DNA from: Leptidea sinapis
Taxonomy: Eukaryota; Arthropoda; Insecta; Lepidoptera; Pieridae
Assembly (NCBI RefSeq): GCF_905404315.1
Contig: NC_066269.1
Span: 2,046,001 to 2,110,000, forward strand
Reading direction: 5' to 3'
DNA: 64,000 bases
Of the stretch, positions 1-11,592 are shown piece by piece. Below the pieces are notes generated by a model that was not told the DNA's origin, searched no databases, and saw only the letters and a list, made by a program, of their open reading frames with translations. Both the position numbers and the translations under genes were made by a program. Position 1 is the first letter of the stretch. Each line of letters begins with the position of its first letter.

Positions 1-429
1 TCCTCATTCTAATTACTTCAACTTTGTGGTTCAAAGCTTAGTAAATTAATTATTAAATATTATCTGAATACCTGAATAACCGAATAAATAATAGTTTTGA
101 AAACCATAAAATGTGCTTATATAGCACGGTGAACAATAGAGTAGATAATAATTCCAGTCCTATAGTGATATAAATTCCACTCGTTTATGTCGTAAATGAA
201 ACAAGTTGTTATTTGTTTTAAAGTGATAACCCTCACTTCTGGAATCAATTACGATATTACAATTACAGTATGTTTCTTTGTTTCACATTATATTGGCTTC
301 ATTTTTTAATGATACACAGCCACTTTAAATAAGATGATTCCCGAATATATGTCATCCTGTTTTACTCTATTTAAATACAGACAGGACAGACGATGTGGCA
401 GGTCCGACCAGGTCTTATTGTATGGCCAG

Positions 430-575
430 ATCGTCAGGCCATCGTTTTCGTCTGACCTCTTTGCCCTTCCGGAGGCATACAATGCGGGACGACCAGTGCC
501 CATCGGTCTGTGGTCTGTGGAAGAAGAGGGGGGAGATAGGGGAGGCCTTTGCCCAGCGGTGGGATCCTAGCTAAT
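430..575 (+). pseudogene. Possible RTE-type LINE 3' end (in duplication copy 1)
   Basis: One frame reads GEAFAQRWDPS followed by a stop near 570, which resembles the extreme C-terminus of lepidopteran RTE reverse transcriptases (GEAFVQQW-type ending) just before their short 3' UTR. Upstream sequence in the same block is GC-rich compared with the surroundings but is not recognisable as reverse transcriptase. It is at most a short 5'-truncated remnant; a second copy lies at 5420-5565. Confidence 0.35.
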
Positions 576-1404
576 AAACAAAAATATCATCCGTCAAACG
601 TTCCAGAATCCATAAAGAATATAAATTTTTTATCCGCCACATTCGTACAAATACCAATCTTATAATACTGATAGGTCAGCCCATACATTGATTGAAAAAA
701 CAAATCACCAAAACTGTACATAGATCGGTTATTGAAATGCCAAAAGCATTGAATATAGAAATTGAAACGTTGATGATGTTGTTATGCAAATTACGATTGA
801 CATAGCCGATAATAGTAGAAGGGCAAGTCAGGTGTGGAAGTCTAAGAACGGAAATTGCCTTTTAACTCAAATATCAACTATCACTTGGGACCTAAACGCT
901 TCTGTAATTTCGTACTCTGTGGTTAGTTCACTAAAGTAAACTAATTAACAACAGATTGATTGTCAATTATGCTTAAACAACAGTTTTGGACTGGTAAACA
1001 TATAGAATTAACAGATATAAATTAGCACCGTTATCTAATTGTTACTGTTAATATTACTATATCGTTCAAATTAAATCAGAATATATTATTTCTCCATTTA
1101 GGTCAAATAATGACGTTATAAATGCAAAAGTTATAGATACATTTTACCATTTAGCGCTAGTTCGTAAAAGGTTTAAGAACAGTACAAGTAAACGCATCAA
1201 TAAAATGACCTCTCACCGTCTCAGTCTTTTCAAAATATTTATACTTAATAGAATCATATTAGAATAAATCAATTGAATCATTTCAATACACATACTCGAG
1301 TGTTTGACTTACTTGAATAAGTTAAAAAATAGTTAGTAAATAATAAAAATCTCTCAAAAAAATGTATGAAAACTACAGTAAGTGCATCAACCACCACAAA
1401 CTAG

Positions 1405-1660
1405 TTATCATCATCAGCCACTGCTGGATGAATTCCACCCCCAAAGATTTCCATGACGATCAGTCCTGCGCTGCCCTCATCCAACGTATTCCGGCGATCT
1501 TGACCATCTGGTCTTTCATCTTGACGATCTCGTCGGTCGATCTTGTAGGGCCTACAGTAGCGTTGGTGCACCCGGTGATTCTTAGCACCCCCTGTCCCGT
1601 CGCTTTTGTTGTTGCTACCGTGGCCACCACGAGCGGGGCCGCCGCGGACTGGGGACTGAG
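1405..1660 (-). pseudogene. RTE-type LINE reverse transcriptase C-terminal remnant
   Basis: Read on the minus strand, the sequence gives VKIAGIRWMRAAQD, a stop, then SSWKSLGVEFIQQW. This is the characteristic C-terminal tail of lepidopteran RTE-clade endonuclease/reverse transcriptases. The 3' end is the TCATCATCAGCC-type stretch near 1405. The catalytic domains are absent, and an in-frame TGA replaces an expected arginine codon. The overlapping minus-strand frame of 102 codons (1401-1709) is a different frame and not a gene. Confidence 0.75.
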
Positions 1661-2788
1661 GCCTTATAGTGTCTGTCATGTTTAGGGTTTTTTTTGGCAT
1701 AATTGCCACGCTTGGCAGGCGGGTTGGCGATCGCAGTAGATGGTGTATTCTTAACGAAAAATGCTGCTGCCCATCCTACGTTCTATGTATCCCTTACTCG
1801 CCTCTTATGATACCCATTAGATAGGGTGGTGCTATTCTGGTGCAACACCACACAAACTTGTTATAAATAAAGGTATTATGTCGACATTGTCACAATAAGT
1901 AAGTTACTACGCTTTATTTTCTGCAAAATTACAAAAACTTACTATATTAATCATTATTTCATTTTGTTGTTTTATTGTGTGGTCCCCGTATGGTAAAAGT
2001 CTTGCCCTTTTTCCTATCTATAGCAATAGTCACAAAATTTCTTTCTGCTATCTCCACTGTCGTCGGTTCATCTTCTTTTGTCTTCCTACATTCCTGTTTC
2101 CCTTGAGCCCTGAAAATTTTGTTGTAAGCGGTGTCCACCTTTTGTCGTTATTTCTGGCAATATGTCCTGCCTGTTATATAATATTATAGTTAATCATTTT
2201 AAGTAAGTAAGTAAGTATATCTTTATTTGGAACAAACACTACAAATACACGTGAACATTTACAAAATATAATAACAAATAATATGAAATAACTTATCTAA
2301 AAATTACTATAATATGCCTAATGTAATTAAAACTAACATACATTAAAAACTAAAGTAAGGCTTATTCTATATCGACGAGCGATTACAGCTACAAGTGCTT
2401 CCATTATTAAATACAATAATTATGTAATAAATAAATAAATGAAAGTACTCAGTAGTAGGGTAAAAAAATAATATTATAGTAGATGGCTAGGTCATCAATT
2501 TTCAAGAACTTTTAATTCGTTACGCAAGTTGTTTCACAAGGATCAATTAAAGTAAATGAATTTCGGTTGATATTTTTTTCAGAAAACCTAAGTTCAGATT
2601 TCGGATAGCAAAAAGTGCCACTTTTATGTTTTTAATTTGCTATATTTAGTTATATCGACTTTACTAATAATTAATAATTGGTGTATCGACTAGTGTCGGA
2701 CCAATCGCAGGTCTTTCATCAGGATGTGATGTGAGTGAGCATAGGCATAAGACGTTTAAGAACTTTACAACATAATATATACCACTAT
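1661..2788. other. Non-coding part of duplication copy 1
   Basis: The first part, to about 1860, includes GTGCTATTCTGGTGCAACAC, which I associate with lepidopteran repeats. From 2200 the sequence is AT-rich, with AAGT runs, resembling a LINE 3' UTR (AAGTAAGTAAGTAAGTATAT at about 2201). I see no gene. The stretch 571-1404 is also AT-rich, with nothing recognisable. Confidence 0.5.
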
Positions 2789-3014
2789 ACCAGTGGGAAG
2801 CTTCTTTGCACATGATGCCGGCTAGATTATAAGCACCACAACGGCGCCTTTTTCTAGCGTGAAGCAGTAATGTGTAAGCATTATTGTGTTACGGTCAGGA
2901 AGGGACCAGTGGGAGGCTCCTTCGTACAGGAAGCCGGCTAGATTATGGACACAACTGCGCTTATTTCTGCCGTGAATCAGTAATGTGTAAACATTACTGT
3001 GTTGCGGTCTGAAA
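2789..3014 (+). repeat. Short retroelement A, two heads in tandem, truncated
   Basis: Element A normally runs from ACCAGTGGGAGGCTCC to TTATTTTCATAAAAAA over about 300-330 bp. Here a first head begins at 2789 and is broken off after about 115 bp by a second head at 2906. The second is itself cut at the duplication border near 3014, so neither has its tail. Copy 2 of the duplication (7779 onward) retains the full second unit. Confidence 0.85.
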
Positions 3015-3179
3015 GGTCGCAGATTATTCATTTGGTGAAAGCCCAAGTTAATGGTGAAATATTTTACGATTGAGCAGTCATAAACCTCACTAATGGCATC
3101 ACGTAGTCGTTAAATACTTATCGAGGTATGAGTTATGATTTCGTCTTTAATGTGTCTTGGAAGCTATATTTCTTAGATC

Positions 3180-3310
3180 ATTTATACGTCTAGATAAACT
3201 ATGACAGCTGTGAAAATGTCGAAAAAAATTGAGGTTGGCACGCACACCAAAGTAATACCCTTGGCCAGTTTTCATCGGGTCTCTCAGAGGCTCTATCTAG
3301 ACGTATAAAT
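3180..3310. mobile_element. MITE-like element G with inverted ends
   Basis: The ends ATTTATACGTCTAGATA and TATCTAGACGTATAAAT are perfect inverted repeats of 17 bp. The interior holds CAGCTGTGAAAATGTCG, then AATTGAGGTTG and GCCAGTTTTCATCGG, shared with the copies near 26.9, 42.3 and 44.3 kb. It is non-coding. A DNA transposon of Tc1/mariner type is possible, but no target duplication is clear. Confidence 0.65.
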
Positions 3311-3383
3311 TACATAAGGTTTATTTATACAAGACTTTGTGTTACTTGCAATGTATTCTTGTTCTGATAAAATTTTGCGATTG

Positions 3384-3560
3384 AATTTTGGGGGCAGACG
3401 AAGATGATAACGATAGAAATAAAAATCATATATCCTCTTACGTCAAAATGACACTTATGAATGTTATAGATTTTACCACCACTTCGAGAAAGTTCTTTAG
3501 TGACAAGAGATGGCAAGAAACTCATCGCCACTCTTTTAAATGTATATTTACATTTTATAA
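3384..3560 (+). repeat. LINE 3'-end fragment H
   Basis: The block ending GGCAAGAAACTCATCGCCAC resembles the 3' UTR of CR1/L2-type LINEs. The same GGCAAGAAACTC and GCCACTCTTTT motifs occur near 14.7 and 54.7 kb. The preceding 62-codon plus-strand frame shows no recognisable domain. Confidence 0.45.
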
Positions 3561-3642
3561 GACGTGTCTAAGGTGATGCACCAAAGTTATTCAAACGTTT
3601 TGACTCAGTTATGTAAGTTAAAAAAAGAAATATAAGTGATTA

Positions 3643-3835
3643 GTCTTAGATTAAGGATTGGTCTCAGCTACACTTCAGCTAGATACCGCACTACCTAAGA
3701 ATAATAGCTTTTTTATCACGGCAACTATTAGATTCTTGTGTACGTGGCATCTTGACACTCAATGGCATCTTTCAAATTTTGTAACATACGCTCCGTGTTA
3801 TTTTACATTGAAATTAATAAAATACAAATTAGTGT
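3643..3835 (-). mobile_element. Family F (P-type-like) element, truncated
   Basis: It begins CTTAGATTAAGGATTGGTCT and continues through the arm and the motif ATGGCATCTTTCAAATTTTG shared with full copies at 34.8, 42.9 and 47.8 kb. It stops after AATTAATAAAATACAAATTA at about 3829, just before the THAP-like exon would start. Orientation is given relative to that exon. Confidence 0.8.
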
Positions 3836-4234
3836 CATTTTCACCACTACCACGACTGCTTAGGCAATACAATGAGATAAATAGAAAAATAGAGAACTTT
3901 GCTATATTTTCCATAGTCCACAGGATTTTAAACGTAACCTTCGAAAACATCCCAATTAATAAAAACCAACAGGCATTTATTATTTATCTTTTATTCCTCT
4001 TTAATCTTATAAATGTAGTCTTATTTATAACTAAAAGTCCATAATCAACTTTAAATTATTATTTTATTTTAGTTTATATTATGTTATTAGTTAATAGTGA
4101 GGAATAATAAGATTGTGAGTAGTAAGTAATTAATTGTCACAGCAGCAACTATGAATGTTGTGTACATCTGTTATTGGTACTCACATCAGTAATTTAATTT
4201 CTTATAATACTATATTATGTATTTGTAATATGTG
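3836..4234. other. AT-rich stretch, nothing recognised
   Basis: A 128-codon plus-strand frame (3658-4044) runs from the family F fragment into this stretch. Because its first half is transposon DNA and its second half shows no domain, I do not call it a gene. Confidence 0.5.
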
Positions 4235-4594
4235 TGTACTGTTGATGGCGATGTATATGCTTCTACAATATGATCCCAGAAAATGTACAAAACAAATGTG
4301 GTACGAAATTTAAAAGAATTGTTAAAAAACGTTTGTGTGGGAAAGGTTACTATAGCATTAACGATTTTCTTAATGACACGTGGTGTCTGTGACTGGGAAT
4401 AAAGCGAACACCCTCAGGCTCTTTAATTATAAATGTTTATTGTTCGATATCACATTGTAATCCATATTTTTTATTTAAAAAAAAGCCCGCTGAGTTTCTC
4501 AGGTCTGAGGCAGTCTCTTTTAATGGGTGGTAGTTTTTGACGTTTAATAAGTGATTTTTAAATCCTATATTGAATAAAAATATTTGAATTTGAT
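4235..4594 (+). pseudogene. LINE family C 3' end (C-terminal ORF remnant plus 3' UTR)
   Basis: The plus strand encodes a broken version of RCICFYNMIPENVQNK and then KKRLCGKGYYSINDFLNDT, the C-terminus of a non-LTR retrotransposon ORF2. It is followed by a UTR with GCCCGCTGAGTTTC, TCAGGTCTGAGGC and a terminal AAAATATTTGAATTTGA. It is 5'-truncated, with frame breaks. The copy at 50.3 kb preserves this reading frame best. Confidence 0.8.
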
Positions 4595-4990
4595 GTATCG
4601 TTAAGAATAAATAAATAAAAAGTGTGGGTAGCGCGACATAATATAAATACAGGGGTAGAACTACTTAATCGTAAGGTAAAGATGTTATTATTGACCTAAA
4701 TTAATATAGTAATTTTGATGTGATAAAGATAAGAATATATTTCGAGAGAGCGTAAAAGATATTCTGGAATATAAAGGTTACACTTTAAAGCGTAAACCAA
4801 AGAAGGGACTACGCAATGGATACCGTCAACCTTGCTTGGCACAGATGTGGGATAAATCAAACCATACCCGTTCTCACGTTTGCCATTAATTATTTACACA
4901 GTTTTCACAGACTGTTATTCTAAGGCTGCATTCATATGGAATCAAGACAATTACTAAAAGTAAGTGTTTTGGAATTTTTCGTTCTAGGCG
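4595..4990. other. Spacer before duplication copy 2
   Basis: AT-rich sequence without a recognisable element. The junction with copy 2 at 4990/4991 follows TTCGTTCTAGGCG. What lies at the equivalent place before copy 1 is outside the window, so it cannot be said whether this is a true breakpoint. Confidence 0.5.
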
Positions 4991-5419
4991 TCCTCATTCT
5001 AATTACTTCAACTTTGTGGTTCAAAGCTTAGTAAATTAATTATTAAATATTATCTGAATACCTGAATAACCGAATAAATAATAGTTTTGAAAATCATAAA
5101 ATGTGCTTATATAGCACGGTGAACAATAGAGTAGATAATAATTCCAGTCCTATAGTGATGTAAATTCCACTCGTTTATGTCGTAAATCAAACAAATTGTT
5201 ATTTGTTTTAAAGTGATAACCCTCACTTCAGGAATCAATTACGATATTACAATTACAGTATGTTTCTTTGTTTCACATTATATTGGCTTCATTTTTTAAT
5301 GATACACAGCCACTTTAAATAAGATGATTCCCGAATATATGTCATCCTGTTTTACTCTATTTAAATACAGACAGGACAGACGATGTGGCAGGTCCGACCA
5401 GGTCTTATTGTATGGCCAG

Positions 5420-5565
5420 ATCGTCAGGCCATCGTTTTCGTCTGACCTCTTTGCCCTTCCGGAGGCATACAATGCGGGACGACCAGTGCTCATCGGTCTG
5501 TGGTCTGTGGAAGAAGAGGGGGGAAATAGGGGAGGCCTTTGCCCAGCAGTGGGATCCTAGCTAAT
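5420..5565 (+). pseudogene. Possible RTE-type LINE 3' end (in duplication copy 2)
   Basis: Duplicate of the fragment at 430-575. It differs by CCC to CTC, GGAGAT to GGAAAT and CAGCGG to CAGCAG within about 60 bases, more than elsewhere in the duplication. The terminal GEAFAQ-type reading is kept, with W retained. Confidence 0.35.
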
Positions 5566-6394
5566 AAACAAAAATATCATCCGTCAAACGTTCCAGAATC
5601 CATAAAGAATAGAAATTTTTTATCCGCCACATTCGTACAAATACCAATCTTATAATACTGATAGGTCAGCCCATACATTGATTGAAAAATCAAATCACCA
5701 AAACTGTACATAGATCGGTTATTGAAATGCCAAAAGCATTGAATATAGAAATTGAAACGTTGATGATGTTGTTATGCAAATTACGATTGACATAGCCGAT
5801 AATAGTAGAAGGGCAAGTCAGGTGTGGAAGTCTAAGAACGGAAATTGCCTTTTAACTCAAATATCAACTATCACTTGGGACCTAAACGCTTCTGTAATTT
5901 CGTACTCTGTGGTTAGTTCACTAAAGTAAACTAATTAACAACAGATTGATTGTCAATTATGCTTAAACAACAGTTTTGGACTGGTAAACATATAGAATTA
6001 ACAGATATAAATTAGCACCGTTATCTAATTGTTACTGTTAATATTACTATATCGTTCAAATTAAATCAGAATATATTATTTCTCCATTTAGGTCAAATAA
6101 TGACGTTATAAATGCAAAAGTTATAGATACATTTTACCATTTAGCGCTAGTTCGTAAAAGATTTAAGAACAGTACAAGTAAACGCATCAATAAAATGACC
6201 TCTCACCGTCTCAGTCTTTTCAAAATATTTATACTTAATAGAATCATATTAGAATAAATCAATTGAATCATTTCAATACACATACTCGAGTGTTTGACTT
6301 ACTTGAATAAGTTAAAAAATAGTTAGTAAATAATAAAAATCTCTCAAAAAAATGTATGAAAACTACAGTAAGTGCATCAACCACCACAAACTAG

Positions 6395-6650
6395 TTATCA
6401 TCATCAGCCACTGCTGGATGAATTCCACCCCCAAAGATTTCCATGACGATCAGTCCTGCGCTGCCCTCATCCAACGTATTCCGGCGATCTTGACCATCTG
6501 GTCTTTCATCTTGACGATCTCGTCGGTCGATCTTGTAGGGCCTACAGTAGCGTTGGTGCACCCGGTGATTCTTAGCACCCCCTGTCCCGTCGCTTTTGTT
6601 GTTGCTACCGTGGCCACCACGAGCGGGGCCGCCGCGGACTGGGGACTGAG
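6395..6650 (-). pseudogene. RTE-type LINE C-terminal remnant (duplication copy 2)
   Basis: Same minus-strand IRWMRAAQD and stop as at 1405-1660. I see no difference between the two copies in this block, so both carry the same inactivating TGA and the duplication postdates the decay of this element. Confidence 0.75.
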
Positions 6651-7778
6651 GCCTTATAGTGTCTGTCATGTTTAGGGTTTTTTTTGGCATAATTGCCACG
6701 CTTGGCAGGCGGGTTGGCGATCGCAGTAGATGGTGTATTCTTAACGAAAAATGCTGCTGCCCATCCTACGTTCTATGTATCCCTTACTCGCCTCTTATGA
6801 TACCCATTAGATAGGGTGGTGCTATTCTGGTGCAACACCACACAAACTTGTTATAAATAAAGGTATTATGTCGACATTGTCACAATAAGTAAGTTACTAC
6901 GCTTTATTTTCTGCAAAATTACAAAAACTTACTATATTAATCATTATTTCATTTTGTTGTTTTATTGTGTGGTCCCCGTATGGTAAAAGTCTTGCCCTTT
7001 TTCCTATCTATAGCAATAGTCACAAAATTTCTTTCTGCTATCTCCACTGTCGTCGGTTCATCTTCTTTTGTCTTCCTACATTCCTGTTTCCCTTGAGCCC
7101 TGAAAATTTTGTTGTAAGCGGTGTCCACCTTTTGTCGTTATTTCTGGCAATATGTCCTGCCTGTTATATAATATTATAGTTAATCATTTTAAGTAAGTAA
7201 GTAAGTATATCTTTATTTGGAACAAACACTACAAATACACGTGAACATTTACAAAATATAATAACAAATAATATGAAATAACTTATCTAAAAATTACTAT
7301 AATATGCCTAATGTAATTAAAACTAACATACATTAAAAACTAAAGTAAGGCTTATTCTATATCGACGAGCGATTACAGCTACAAGTGCTTCCATTATTAA
7401 ATACAATAATTATGTAATAAATAAATAAATGAAAGTACTCAGTAGTAGGGTAAAAAAATAATATTATAGTAGATGGCTAGGTCATCAATTTTCAAGAACT
7501 TTTAATTCGTTACGCAAGTTGTTTCACAAGGATCAATTAAAGTAAATGAATTTCGGTTGATATTTTTTTCAGAAAACCTAAGTTCAGATTTCGGATAGCA
7601 AAAAGTGCCTCTTTTATGTTTTTAATTTGCTATATTTAGTTATATCGACTTTACTAATAATTAATAATTGGTGTATCGACTAGTGTCGGACCAATCACAG
7701 GTCTTTCATCAGGATGTGATGTGAGTGAGCATAGGCATAAGACGTTTAAGAACTTTACAACATAATATATACCACTAT

Positions 7779-8190
7779 ACCAGTGGGAAGCTTCTTTGCA
7801 CATGATGCCGGCTAGATTATAAGCACCACAACGGCGCCTTTTTCTAGCGTGAAGCAGTAATGTGTAAGCATTATTGTGTTACGGTCAGGAAGGGACCAGT
7901 GGGAGGCTCCTTCGTACAGGAAGCCGGCTAGATTATGGACACAACTGCGCTTATTTCTGCCGTGAATCAGTAATGTGTTGCGGTCTGAAGGGCACCATAG
8001 CTAGTAGAATTACTCGGCAAATGAGACTTAACATCTTATGTCTCAAGGTGACGAGCGCAATTGTAGTGCCGCTCAGAATTTTTGAGTTTTTCAAGAATCC
8101 TGAGCGGCACTGCCTTGTAATGGGTAGGGCGTATCAATTACCATCAGCTGAACGTCTTACTGGTCTCGTCCCTTATTATCATAAAAAAAT
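7779..8190 (+). repeat. Short retroelement A, complete unit after a truncated head
   Basis: A partial head (7779-7895) is followed by a unit from 7896. This contains GCCGGCTAGATTATGG, GACTTAACATCTTATGTCTC and a hairpin built on TGCCGCTCAG and CTGAGCGGCA (about 8068-8112). It ends in GTCCCTTATTATCATAAAAA. The 106-codon plus-strand frame across it is incidental. Confidence 0.9.
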
Positions 8191-8989
8191 ATAAAGAAAT
8201 GATTGTCTAAAAAATATTTTATGTTGTTCGTTACTAATTGAGGCAGTGTGAACGAGCGCCTACGGGCCATTATACAAATGACGAGAGATTTGCTGTCGTT
8301 AAAACTGCAAACATCTGGTGAGCTCAGCGTGCTTCAGTAATAGATTTGTTTGTAGTGAATTGTTTCAATTGTTCGACTTACCCTATGTTTTAGGGCTATT
8401 TTTAACGATAAGATATTAATAATATTAATATTATTATATATATTTATAACTTATAAGAACTATTTGCTGTTTTATTACTGAGATTTCTAATAGGGTAACA
8501 CTCCAAGTAGAAAGAATATTTATTAATAATCTCAGTATTGTCACGCATAAAATAATATTAGATTACATTTATGTATTGTAATACCTTTATATTTTTTGTG
8601 ATATTACAAAATACATCTAAGTAATTGCGATAATTTGTTTAGGTAAGATGTTTATATAATATTATTAATAATCCAATATGTTTCGTCAATTGATATGCAA
8701 AATATGTTACAGAGATGTCTAAGTACCAAAATACTACTGTTATACTGAAACATCTCGGATTTCACAATTCTAACATTAATATTAATAAAATTTAAATTTA
8801 AAGATATTATAATATAAGATGTCAATAATTCTATTAATTTAAAATTAATTACTTCAAAGCACACATAATATTATAATGGTTGCCTATGTTAAGAGTAGGT
8901 ATTAAATATTTAATTTGAGATTTCTCCAAAATTCATCATCCATTTTGTAATTACTACATATATTAATAGCATATTAGACGTTTTTTTTT
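8191..8989. other. AT-rich intergenic stretch
   Basis: Contains TATTAATATTATTATATATA-type low-complexity runs and only short frames. The part near 8250-8350 (GTGAACGAGCGCCTACGG) is less AT-rich but has no recognisable product. Confidence 0.5.
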
Positions 8990-9777
8990 AATTGGATTGC
9001 GAGAAGATCATAAAAGTATTTTTTTCTGAATATGATTTCGTTGGAAATCTTTCAAATTGCGATTGCAGCATCGAGAGAAGAAATGGCGAAAATAAAGCAT
9101 ATAGCAAGCAGGTTGCCCTAACAGTAGACAGATCAAAGCCCAAAGTCTTAACAGTAGATAGCGCTGGTACACTAACACGAAACGGAGAACTAAGTGACCA
9201 TGAATTTGTCTCTGAATTTATGTAGCTGGGCTCACTACTGACCAATCAAAGAGGCTGTTAAGAGCAGATCCGAAGAAGAAATCAAATTGCCAAGTCTGCA
9301 CTGAGTAAGTTGACCCGAATATTACAGAACAGATTTTTTTTATTAAAACCAAAGAACGGTTTGTGCAGACTTTGGTATTTTCCATCATTCTTTACGGCTT
9401 GGAATCATGGACGCTGTATGGAGACGAAGAAGATTGATTCCTTTGAAATGTAGTGCTTGCGGAGAATGATGCGCATTCCTTGGACGGCCAAGAGAACCAA
9501 TGTCTCCATCCTGCTACATTTAGCATAAAAACAGACTTTCAATGAGCTGCTAATAGCGTGTGTAGTTGTGTATGCAACTTGACAGCCTGGCTAAACGATG
9601 GTTCTACGGTGGAGGGAAAACGACCACGTGGCCGCTCACCCACCCGGTGGTCAGACAAAGTTACCAATCTTACTGGCCTCTACGTGACCGTGGAGTCTGC
9701 CCTGTACTTCATCAGGGCATAAAAGGATAGGAAAGTCCCAACCCCAAGGGTGTCGTAAGAGGCGACTTAGGGCATTT
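8990..9777 (+). pseudogene. RTE-clade LINE reverse transcriptase C-terminal region, decayed
   Basis: Plus-strand frames give VLTVDSAGTLTRNGELSDHE, then LGSLLTNQRGC, IAKSALSKLTRI, MRIPWTAKRTNVSILL and DSLAKRWFYGGG in that order. These are the landmarks downstream of the catalytic palm in lepidopteran RTE-type endonuclease/reverse transcriptases. Several stops and frame changes are present and the palm itself is missing. At 9733-9776 a piece encoding NPKGVVRGDLGHLP, a motif common in lepidopteran retroelements, joins directly to an A element. A reverse-strand version lies near 61.4 kb. Confidence 0.85.
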
Positions 9778-10048
9778 ACCAGTGGGCTTCTTCGCACAGG
9801 ATGCCGGCTAAATTATGGGTACCACAACGGCGCCTTTTTCTGCCGTGAAGTAGTAGTAGCTAGTGAAATTACTGGGCAAATGAGACTTAACATCTTACGT
9901 CTCAAGGTGACGAGCGCAATTGCAGTGCCACTCAGAATTTTTGGATTTTCCAACAATCCTGTGCGGCACTGCATTGTGATTGGGAGGGCGTATCAATTAA
10001 CATCAACTGAATGTCCTGCTTGTCTCATCCCTTGTTGTCATTAAAAAA
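9778..10048 (+). repeat. Short retroelement A, internally shortened
   Basis: Head ACCAGTGGGCTTC to tail CATTAAAAAA. The segment between GCCGTGAAGTAGTAG and TAGCTAGTGAAATTACTGG lacks the usual AATGTGTAAGCATTACTGTG piece of about 45 bp. The hairpin arms are more diverged than in most copies. Confidence 0.9.
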
Positions 10049-10851
10049 CGTGACCACAGTCCTGAGGAAAGCCGAGGACAGGACGGAGAGGAGAAACCTG
10101 TTTTAAAAACTTGACCAGAGTGGAAACGACCTTCAGCTATGAAGAACACGACCGAGAAGAATATAAAGGTATTAAGGGTTGCTTGGAATATAAGAATAAA
10201 CCCTTTAGCGAACATTAATCCATAAATAATTCTTATCTAGGTCTACGTATAAGGGTACTCCTATAAATAACATCTTGTAACGCAAACTGTAACTTTACAT
10301 TAGCATTAACAGAATTTTTCAGCAGACCATTTTCATTACGCGTTTACGATCGTTTTAATACGTCATTAACCAGTTTGATGAGCAATCCATCTCATTTCAT
10401 TCCGTTCCCATATTGTTTACGACTGTTAATGCTGTAGTATTATGAATCAAATTCACATTCAGGGCGTACATAATGCAGACTCTGAAGTCTGCATATGAGC
10501 CTGAGCTCAACTACCAAATATCTCCCTATAACTTAGCTCTATACTATTGTGTTTACGTCCTACACATGTTAATTCAGTAATAATTTTACTTCTAGATATA
10601 ATATAAAAGCTCTCATTGGATAAAAATATTGCCCAGATTATATTTTAAATTTGGAATAAGATCTTTCGTTTGAATGAATTAATTTCTTTTTCAATGCAGT
10701 GTTAGGATATCTTATATCCTACTCCACTTTCAAAAGATTTCTTTTCACTGTAAACTTATGTAAGTTATTTCAATTCAAAGAGATTTATGTACATGGTGCG
10801 GTTATTGGGGTAGAAAGATTTTCATCCGAAGCGATAATCGCGGTATCTATA
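10049..10851. other. Unassigned stretch
   Basis: Right after the A tail, a GAGGAAAGCCGAGGACAGGA segment reads SPEESRGQDGEE in one frame, which looks like another retroelement scrap, but I cannot place it. From 10200 on it is AT-rich with no gene seen. Confidence 0.4.
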
Positions 10852-11170
10852 GATACACCGAACAGACGTTGTTCTGTAGATAATAAATCAAATTCTGTTT
10901 TTTTTTTATGAATTTGTCAATAAAAAAATTATTTCGTAAAATAAGCTCCCAGTTGTTGTAATGAAATTGTTTGACAGCGGAACTGTCAAACCGTGCGTCA
11001 ATAAATTCTCTCATAGAAAATATGTCCATAGAAAACGAAATAAAAACTATCCTCTCTCTCAAGTTGGACTAAACTGCACTCCATGAAGTAATCCCCATTA
11101 AAAGCCGTTCATTAGTATAAGAGTTCACTGGAAAGAAACATCAGGACACTGGATTTATATATATAAAGAT
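10852..11170 (-). mobile_element. Non-autonomous Helitron-like element
   Basis: Same family as 38695-39060, 56330-56937 and 62384-62795. It includes GACGTTGTTCTGTAGATAAT, ACTGTCAAACCGTGCGTCA, AGTTGGACTAAACTGCACTC and ATGAAGTAATCCCCATTAAA. Its 3' terminus (left, on the minus strand) has lost the usual GGGTCAGCTAG. The right end is TTATATATATAAAGAT. It has no coding capacity. Confidence 0.7.
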
Positions 11171-11312
11171 TTTTCTAGAACGTTTTCAGATATCGAACGG
11201 CAGCGCTACATACCAAAGAGAATTTAATCACTTTATTCGTGGGTATCGTAGCGTTTTGTATTGTTTCATTTAATTTATTTTTTCGGATGCTATAATTCTA
11301 TACTCAACGATT

Positions 11313-11592
11313 AATTTTTTTTATAAGCATATAAGGGACGAGATTAGCATGACGTTCAGCTGTTGGTTATTGATACGCCCTGCCCATTACAACGCACCAA
11401 TATTAATAGCACCACAACTGCGCACCTTGAGGCATAAGTTGTCTAGTCTCATTTGCCCAGTAATTTCACTAGCTACAGCGCCCGTCAGACCGAAACAAAG
11501 TAATGCTTACGCATTACTGCTTCACGGAGAAATAAGTGACGTTGTGGTACCCATAATCTAGACAGGGTCCGGTGCACAGGAGTCTCCCACTG
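11313..11592 (-). repeat. Short retroelement A
   Basis: Reverse-orientation copy from TTTTTTTTATAAGCATATAA to AGGAGTCTCCCACTG. The left hairpin arm has been deleted (about 11399-11415), so the GTGCCGCTCAG palindrome is lost in this copy. Confidence 0.85.

Larger units (their letters stand above)
1..3014. repeat. Large near-identical duplication, copy 1
   Basis: The sequence reappears from 4991 at a constant offset of 4990, with no indel until about 2988. By eye I count about 13 substitutions over roughly 3 kb, most of them in the first 700 bases (for example near 172, 208, 487 and 530). Homology stops at about 3014, inside an A element, after a 14-base stretch that copy 2 lacks. The left end lies outside the window. 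It could be a recent tandem or segmental duplication, or two haplotypes laid end to end by the assembler. Confidence 0.95.
4991..7990. repeat. Large near-identical duplication, copy 2
   Basis: Matches 1-3014 base for base apart from scattered substitutions and a 14-base deletion after 7978. Unlike copy 1, it continues into a complete A element that ends near 8190. The RTE remnant, the RTE-like tail and the AT-rich filler of copy 1 are all present at +4990. Confidence 0.95.

Noticed and set aside
334..570. 78-codon plus and 65-codon minus frames (repeated at 5324-5560)
   Set aside because: Overlapping frames on both strands with no domain; at most the end of an RTE element in a third frame.
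1362..1709. Two overlapping frames of 107 and 102 codons (repeated at 6352-6699)
   Set aside because: They overlap the RTE remnant but are not in its reading frame; the RTE frame itself is interrupted by a stop.
3658..4044. 128-codon plus frame
   Set aside because: Begins inside a family F transposon arm and continues into AT-rich DNA; no domain.
8992..9225. 77-codon frame as an independent gene
   Set aside because: It is part of the decayed RTE reverse transcriptase, ended by an in-frame stop before the LGSLLTN block; no ATG at the listed start.
10699..11062. Frames of about 70 codons on both strands
   Set aside because: They overlap a Helitron-like non-coding element; no domain in either.
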